In this document: in pieces, positions 5,888-9,682 of the stretch
Layout of the letters: each line of letters starts with the position of its first letter
Numbering within the stretch: the stretch's first letter is position 1
Source: Thermoproteales archaeon
Lineage (GTDB): Archaea; Thermoproteota; Thermoprotei; Thermoproteales; Thermocladiaceae
Direction of reading: 5' to 3'
Assembly (NCBI GenBank): GCA_027068725.1
Contig: JAMOMD010000191.1
Span: 1 to 9,682 of the forward strand
DNA length: 9,682 nucleotides
Notes under the pieces: generated by a model
The model's input: only the letters and a program-made list of their open reading frames with translations
What the model was told of the DNA's origin: nothing
The model's database searches: none
Translations under genes and position numbers: made by a program

Positions 5888-6858
5888 GTCTCCTGTTGAG
5901 AAAGAAGTCTGAAGTTAGTGAACTAACACCACGTGATGCACTTGGTAAGGCCTTAGTTGATCTAGGAGAGGCCTATCCTGACATTATTGTTGTTACTGCA
6001 GATGTAGGAGAAGCAACAAGAGCAAGATACTTTGGGGACAGATTTCCTGATCGATACATAAACGTTGGAATTGCTGAGCAGGACATGATTGGTGTTGCTA
6101 CTGGTCTCGCACTGACAGGTTTCCGAGTGTATGCTGTGGCATTCGCCATGTTCCTCATGAGAGCATGGGAACAGGTGCGAAACAGCGTAGTTAGAATGAA
6201 TGTGCCAGTAAAGATCGTGGGCACACATGCAGGATTTAGCGATGCGTATGATGGCGCTAGCCATCAGTGTCTAGAAGATATAGCACTCATGCGTGTTCTG
6301 CCAAACATGACCGTAATTGTTCCAGCAGACGCACCTGAGGTCTATCAAGCAGTAATTGCCTCAGCAGAGCTAAAGACACCATGCTATATAAGGATTGGGA
6401 GAGACTACGTACAGAACATTACACATCAGCTAGACTATGAATTCGAGATTGGCAAAGCTGTCGTAATACAGGATGGGTCGGACGTTGCAATATTTACAAC
6501 AGGTATGACGCTGCCAATAGCAAAGGAGGCTTGTGATATACTACGTGAGAGAGGCTACTATCCTGCACTGGTGCATTTCCATACTGTGAGTCCACTGGAT
6601 GTTCATACTATAGAAAAGTATGCTAGAAAGACAGGAGCCATAGTTACTGTAGAGGAGCATCTAGTACGTGGAGGATTTGGATCAGCAGTTGCCGAGGTTG
6701 TGGTGCAAACATACTCCGTGCCAATGATCATGATTGGTGCACACTCTTTTGGAAGAAGTGCACGAAGTCCAAGAGAACTATATGACTACTTTGGAATAAC
6801 TCCAGAAGACATTGCTGCACGTGCAGAAGAACTTGTGAGAGTTAGGAAAAGACGTTAG
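5884..6858 (+). CDS. Transketolase, C-terminal (pyrimidine-binding) subunit
   Basis: 324 residues, starting in an ATGA overlap with the N-terminal subunit, so the two are probably made in step. The RDAL helix (17-20) leads into the pyrimidine-binding domain with NVGIAEQDMIG (60-70), where E65 is the conserved glutamate that activates thiamine diphosphate, and THAGFSDAYDGASHQ (114-128) with the substrate-region His127. The C-terminal transketolase domain includes DVAIFTTG (200-207), HTVSPLD (233-239) and TVEEHLVRGGFGSAVAE (255-271). A 1-deoxyxylulose-5-phosphate synthase half or a pyruvate dehydrogenase E1 beta subunit can look similar, but the adjacent GDG subunit of matching split-transketolase type makes transketolase by far the best call. 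Its stop is immediately followed by the TATA box of the helicase gene. Confidence 0.92.
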   Translation: MSLLLRKKSEVSELTPRDALGKALVDLGEAYPDIIVVTADVGEATRARYFGDRFPDRYINVGIAEQDMIGVATGLALTGFRVYAVAFAMFLMRAWEQVRNSVVRMNVPVKIVGTHAGFSDAYDGASHQCLEDIALMRVLPNMTVIVPADAPEVYQAVIASAELKTPCYIRIGRDYVQNITHQLDYEFEIGKAVVIQDGSDVAIFTTGMTLPIAKEACDILRERGYYPALVHFHTVSPLDVHTIEKYARKTGAIVTVEEHLVRGGFGSAVAEVVVQTYSVPMIMIGAHSFGRSARSPRELYDYFGITPEDIAARAEELVRVRKRR

Positions 6859-6859
6859 G

Positions 6860-6865
6860 TATATA
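6860..6865 (+). promoter_or_regulatory. TATA box of the XPD helicase gene
   Basis: TATATA begins 2 nt after the transketolase stop codon. Its centre is about 33 nt before the GTG start at 6896, the same spacing seen for the other promoters in this window, so transcription should begin near 6889 with a leader of a few nucleotides. This supports the GTG as the true start and a transcription unit separate from transketolase. Confidence 0.6.
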
Positions 6866-6871
6866 GGATAT

Positions 6872-6882
6872 CCGTCTGACGG
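6872..6882. promoter_or_regulatory. Inverted repeat in the XPD promoter, possible operator
   Basis: CCGTC-T-GACGG is a perfect 5+1+5 palindrome lying between the TATA box and the predicted transcription start, centred at about -12. A protein bound here would block promoter melting. Five-base arms can arise by chance, so this is only a candidate, though the GC-rich site stands out in an AT-rich gap. Confidence 0.25.
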
Positions 6883-6895
6883 TAGCCGAGCGTTA

Positions 6896-8791
6896 GTGAC
6901 TACAGAATCTCTTCTGCTAAAGTATTTTCCATATAGGACATGGAGAAGGTTTCAGCGTGACATAGCCTACACAGTATACGAGGGACTTGTACAGGGGGAC
7001 ATTGTCCTAATTGAGGCACCAACAGGCATAGGAAAGACTAGTGCTGTCCTAGCTGGAGCACTAGCATATGCAGAGGAGACAGATTACAAGATCCTGTACT
7101 TAGTCAGAACAAAGAGCGAGGCACAAGCGCCTCTGAGAGAACTACATAGATTAAAGAAGAAGGATGTCTACGTACCATACGTAGTTATTAGAAGTAGACT
7201 TGACATGTGCTGTCATGTTGAATCTAAGAAAATGCCATATGAAGAATTTGTTGAAGAATGCAAATACCTGAGAAGTACAGGAAAATGTCAGTACTATATA
7301 TCGGCTCAGAGGGCTGACATAGATCTTTACATAACAAAACTATTAGAGACAGACTTATCACCTTCGGAGATTGTTGATACTTTCTGTAGAGAAGGAGTAT
7401 GTCCGTACGAAATTTCTAAAAGAATGCTAGAGAGAGCTAGACTTGCAGTGATGACTTATCACTACATATTTAGCGTGACGTTATCAGAGACGTTTGATAT
7501 AGACTTATCGAAGGCTGTATTAGTAATCGATGAGGCGCATAATCTTCCACAAATAATTATTGATGCAAACTCCTTCACTATAAGTGAGCTAACGATAAAG
7601 GCTTGCATAAGTGAAGTAAAGAAATATATCACTAATGAAGATCTAAAGAATGATGTATTAAAGTTCCTTAAGGATATACTATCATACATGAAGAAGATAA
7701 AAGAGTCGAAGACTATAGAAGATATGGAGAGAAGCTACATACAGGTTGATGTTTCTGAAGTTCTTTCACTATTTGATAATATTAATGTTGTTAAAGATGC
7801 GTACATCGAGATAATAAGTAAGAAGCGTAGCCAAGGTGCAGCACTTCCATTTTCATACCTCGGAAGAGTCCTAGAGTTTCATAGAAGATTGACAAGTATT
7901 GGTTCTCAATTTGCAATATTTGTCAGTAGTAATGAAGGTATACTAGAGATTGTCTGTCGTTGTTTAGATCCAGCAATAATTAGTTCAAGAATATTCTCGA
8001 AGGTTGCGGGGGCCGTCCTGATGAGTGGTACGCTCCCACCAACTGACTATGTTAAAACTATGCTTGGTATAGAGAGGTTCACGCGTGAGCTTAGGATACC
8101 CTTTAGAGAGTATGTCAGTGAGGGACGAATTAGGGCTGTTATCTATCCTGGAATAACTACGCGATATGTTGAGAGAACAGAATCAATGTTCGAAAAGATT
8201 GGTACATTGCTATCAGCGATATATGATGCATTTGATTGTAGAAAGGCTATCTTGGCGGTATTTCCATCGTATTCTGTATTGAAGTCTGTTAGGAGGTATC
8301 TTAGGAGTGATATAAACTATATAATGGAATTGTCTTCGACAAGTGTGGAGTCTGTTCTCGAGAGATTAAGAGAAGATCCGCATACGTTAATCATGGCTGT
8401 TGCTGGAGGAAAGTTAATGGAAGGTGTCGAGTTTAAGATTGATAGTGAGAATATACTTGGAATGGTTATAATAGTTGGAGTACCTTATCCTGAGCCGAAT
8501 GATTTTCTAAACATGTTTAAGGATATTGTAAGTACACGTGTAGGGTCTTCAGACTATGCTTGGGAACTTGTTTATCTGTGGAATGCTCTCATTAAAATAA
8601 AGCAGGCAATTGGAAGAGCAATAAGATCTGAGAAAGATATTGCGTATGTGTTGCTTATGGATAGGAGATTTTTAGATGCAAGAGTTCGAAAATCTATAGA
8701 AGATTATCTTGGAACTATAGAAGTTATACAGGACGAGGATAAGCTTCTTGAAGATATTGAGAATTTTGCTAAATCTAACTTTGCTGTCTAG
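6896..8791 (+). CDS. xpd: XPD/Rad3-family DNA helicase (iron-sulfur superfamily 2, 5'-3')
   Basis: 631 residues, longer than the ~550-residue Sulfolobus XPD. The motifs run in order: RFQ (18-20), Walker A APTGIGKT (41-48), LVRTKSEAQAP (69-79), TYHYIFS (187-193), Walker B/DEAH box LVIDEAHNL (209-217), LMSGTLPP (375-382), GGKLMEGVEF (504-513) and QAIGRAIRSEKD (570-581). Between motifs I and II sit the cysteines for a 4Fe-4S cluster: C105 or C106, C122, C131 and C169 in CPYE, with an additional C164. Residues about 222-360 form the Arch-domain region and contain the extra length. XPD-type enzymes unwind DNA 5' to 3' and act in repair or replication-associated processing; in archaea the exact role is unsettled. 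The GTG start is supported by the TATA box 33 nt upstream. The 3' end overlaps the convergent membrane-protein gene by 17 nt. Confidence 0.93.
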   Translation: MTTESLLLKYFPYRTWRRFQRDIAYTVYEGLVQGDIVLIEAPTGIGKTSAVLAGALAYAEETDYKILYLVRTKSEAQAPLRELHRLKKKDVYVPYVVIRSRLDMCCHVESKKMPYEEFVEECKYLRSTGKCQYYISAQRADIDLYITKLLETDLSPSEIVDTFCREGVCPYEISKRMLERARLAVMTYHYIFSVTLSETFDIDLSKAVLVIDEAHNLPQIIIDANSFTISELTIKACISEVKKYITNEDLKNDVLKFLKDILSYMKKIKESKTIEDMERSYIQVDVSEVLSLFDNINVVKDAYIEIISKKRSQGAALPFSYLGRVLEFHRRLTSIGSQFAIFVSSNEGILEIVCRCLDPAIISSRIFSKVAGAVLMSGTLPPTDYVKTMLGIERFTRELRIPFREYVSEGRIRAVIYPGITTRYVERTESMFEKIGTLLSAIYDAFDCRKAILAVFPSYSVLKSVRRYLRSDINYIMELSSTSVESVLERLREDPHTLIMAVAGGKLMEGVEFKIDSENILGMVIIVGVPYPEPNDFLNMFKDIVSTRVGSSDYAWELVYLWNALIKIKQAIGRAIRSEKDIAYVLLMDRRFLDARVRKSIEDYLGTIEVIQDEDKLLEDIENFAKSNFAV

Positions 8792-9275
8792 CCTGTCCTT
8801 GTCCTTCTTGCGAAGCTTCTCCCGTCCTTGTAGGTGGCCTGAGCAGACTAGCCTCGGTCGTCTCCTCGGTCCTTGTTGGCTTCTGCTCAGTCGGTACCTG
8901 GTACTGCTGTGGCTGTGGTGGAGCCTGTATTGGTGGTCTAAGCAGTGGCTGCGGCTGTGTCTGCGGTGGCTGAGGCATCATGTGTGGCTGTGGTGGAGGT
9001 GGATAGTAGGGTGGCGGAGTCGGTGGAGCATATGTTGTTCGCTCTTCGAATGTTCTTATGATATTGTACTGTAGCACAATTACGACACATAGAAGAGCTA
9101 CAATGACTATGTCTGCTGCTGTTCTTAGGAAAAACACGTAGTTTATGTATGACGTATTCAGGAGCGATAGTGAAAGTACTAGAAGGACTGCGGCTATAGC
9201 TGCTAAAGCAATGCCGAGCACTACTAGTCTCACATTGCTTCTCTGTCTAGGCAATGGTCTTGGTGGAACAACCAT
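8775..9275 (-). CDS. Small two-helix membrane protein with a Pro/Gln-rich tail, function unknown
   Basis: 166 residues, not recognised. A basic N-terminus with Pro and Arg (1-16) is followed by two hydrophobic segments likely to span the membrane (about 17-39 and 52-70), separated by a short loop. A charged RTFEER turn (74-79) leads into a low-complexity tail: residues 83-128 are almost only Pro, Gln and Tyr, and the last 35 residues are rich in Thr, Glu, Gln and Ser. LLRPP occurs twice (111-115, 144-148). By the positive-inside rule both ends probably face the cytoplasm, so the tail may bind cytoplasmic partners; this is inference. The ATG lies about 30 nt from an AT-rich box at 9301-9308, supporting the start. 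The opposite strand also stays open in places, encoding an implausible Trp/Leu/Arg-rich peptide, but the promoter spacing and membrane pattern favour this strand. Confidence 0.72.
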   Translation of the reverse strand: MVVPPRPLPRQRSNVRLVVLGIALAAIAAVLLVLSLSLLNTSYINYVFFLRTAADIVIVALLCVVIVLQYNIIRTFEERTTYAPPTPPPYYPPPPQPHMMPQPPQTQPQPLLRPPIQAPPQPQQYQVPTEQKPTRTEETTEASLLRPPTRTGEASQEGQGQARQQS

Positions 9276-9300
9276 ATCATTACACAGGTTTTAGAGACCT

Positions 9301-9308
9301 AATAAATA
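9301..9308. promoter_or_regulatory. AT-rich TATA-like box, possibly shared by the membrane protein (-) and the C/D sRNA (+)
   Basis: AATAAATA on + reads TATTTATT on minus. Its centre is about 30 nt from the ATG at 9275 in one direction and about 26 nt from position 9331 in the other, 7 nt before the C box of the sRNA. Both distances suit archaeal TATA-dependent initiation. The minus-strand use is better supported because the box looks more canonical in that orientation. Confidence 0.5.
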
Positions 9309-9330
9309 TGTGTACCTGAGACTCTGGTTA

Positions 9331-9390
9331 AGCTAGAGTGATGACCCGTCCAACAGCTGATCGTTGATGAGCTTTCCTGCGGACTGACTA
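9331..9390 (+). ncRNA. Box C/D guide sRNA (2'-O-methylation guide)
   Basis: The four boxes appear in order with archaeal spacing: C box GTGATGA (9338-9344), a 12-nt guide (9345-9356), D' box CTGA (9357-9360), a 3-nt linker, C' box TTGATGA (9364-9370), a 13-nt guide (9371-9383) and D box CTGA (9384-9387). TAG (9334-9336) can pair with CTA (9388-9390) as a short closing stem. Such RNAs bind L7Ae, Nop5 and fibrillarin and direct methylation of the base paired five nucleotides upstream of each D or D' box. The predicted targets are CUGUUGGACGGG with the fifth base (U) modified, and UCCGCAGGAAAGC with the fifth base (C) modified. I could not place either in an rRNA or tRNA from memory. The ends are estimated; the D box abuts the stop codon of the opposing gene. 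Confidence 0.8.
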
Positions 9391-9682
9391 TGGGAGAGCA
9401 GCAACTATATTATCAATATTCTCTATCTCAGACTCATCACCATGCTCCTGAAACGCCTCTCTATACCCCGCAAGTCTACACTTTCTCATCTCTTCCTTAT
9501 CAGTAAACCCAAACTCAGGACAGTATCCATACACTATACATCTCGGCCCTGTCACATCTCTTATCTCTGGAAATACTTCAACAAGCTTCAGGTACATCTT
9601 TATTGCTATGTACCTCAGCTCTGCCTGTGCCCTTCTGCACATCCTGAGAGGAAGAAATACTTCAACAAGCTCTCTCAAGTTC
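9388..9682 (-). CDS. Unrecognised protein, 3' part; the 5' end is probably outside the window
   Basis: The frame is open from the right edge to a TAG at 9388-9390. The first possible starts inside the window are a TTG at 9678 and an ATG at 9642; because the frame is still open at the edge, the true start may be further upstream. Counting from the TTG there are 96 residues with four cysteines (C14, C47, C53, C67), the middle pair in RCIVYGYCPEFGF (46-58), which could hold a metal, though no named motif fits. The stretch LVEVF occurs twice (residues 4-8 and 32-36), encoded by identical 18-bp DNA. The C-terminus is acidic. I do not recognise a family. The opposing C/D sRNA ends directly at its stop codon. 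Confidence 0.55.
   Translation of the reverse strand, partial: NLRELVEVFLPLRMCRRAQAELRYIAIKMYLKLVEVFPEIRDVTGPRCIVYGYCPEFGFTDKEEMRKCRLAGYREAFQEHGDESEIENIDNIVAALP
9570..9587. repeat. 18-bp direct repeat, copy 1
   Basis: GAAATACTTCAACAAGCT is identical to 9654-9671. The copies start 84 bp apart, exactly 28 codons, and are read in the same frame of the minus-strand gene, both giving KLVEVF- or ELVEVF-like peptides. Confidence 0.85.
9654..9671. repeat. 18-bp direct repeat, copy 2
   Basis: Identical to 9570-9587. It lies near the window edge, so further copies outside cannot be excluded. Confidence 0.85.

Noticed and set aside
5962..6264. Overlapping minus-strand frames in the transketolase C subunit gene
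   Set aside because: Two frames open at once opposite a conserved gene are shadows, despite a cysteine-rich appearance.
5884..6858. 1-deoxyxylulose-5-phosphate synthase or pyruvate dehydrogenase E1 beta
   Set aside because: Archaea generally use the mevalonate route, and the partner gene is a transketolase N subunit, so split transketolase is the simpler reading.
8748..9074. Open + strand frame of 108 codons, very rich in Trp, Leu, Arg and Ser
   Set aside because: It is the reverse reading of the Pro/Gln-rich tail of the membrane protein; the composition is implausible and it begins inside xpd.

Overview
This window reads as a piece of a hyperthermophilic archaeal chromosome, most likely crenarchaeal (Thermoproteota). 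The evidence is a transketolase split into two genes, an XPD-type helicase with iron-sulfur cysteines, a box C/D guide RNA, AGA/AGG-dominated arginine codons, GTG starts, and TATA boxes about 30-35 bp ahead of start codons, which implies nearly leaderless mRNAs. Nothing looks bacterial, and no mobile element, tRNA, rRNA or CRISPR array is visible. The taxonomic call is inference.

Left block (1-3749, + strand): a one-carbon/tetrahydromethanopterin (H4MPT) group. It holds the 3' end of a Mer-like F420-dependent reductase, a protein with a degenerate cyclic-nucleotide-binding-like domain, a CBS pair and a DUF294 region that has lost its nucleotidyltransferase signature, an MptN/RimK-type ATP-grasp glutamate ligase, and a clear formylmethanofuran:H4MPT formyltransferase (Ftr). 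The first three genes are packed with a 1-nt gap and an ATGA overlap. Together they suggest C1 transfer on H4MPT, tailoring of the pterin's glutamyl tail, and possibly a nucleotide-sensing regulator.

Middle block (3723-6858): on the minus strand, trpC (indole-3-glycerol phosphate synthase) runs into a CobY/MobA-like guanylyltransferase gene whose 3' end overlaps ftr. Divergent from trpC are the two transketolase subunit genes, joined by an ATGA overlap. One AAATTTAAA-type box in the 66-bp gap is placed to serve both directions. Transketolase can supply erythrose 4-phosphate for aromatic amino acids and trpC acts later in tryptophan synthesis, so co-expression makes sense.

Right block (6860-9682): an XPD/Rad3 helicase gene with its own TATA box; a convergent small membrane protein with a Pro/Gln-rich tail; a well-formed box C/D sRNA on the + strand, divergent from the membrane protein and sharing its AT-rich box; and the 3' part of an unrecognised minus-strand gene with four cysteines.

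At the compositional scale, the + strand alternates between keto-rich (G+T) and amino-rich (A+C) stretches of about 1-2 kb, with switches that do not follow gene orientation. No gene-free stretch longer than 300 bases exists in the window.
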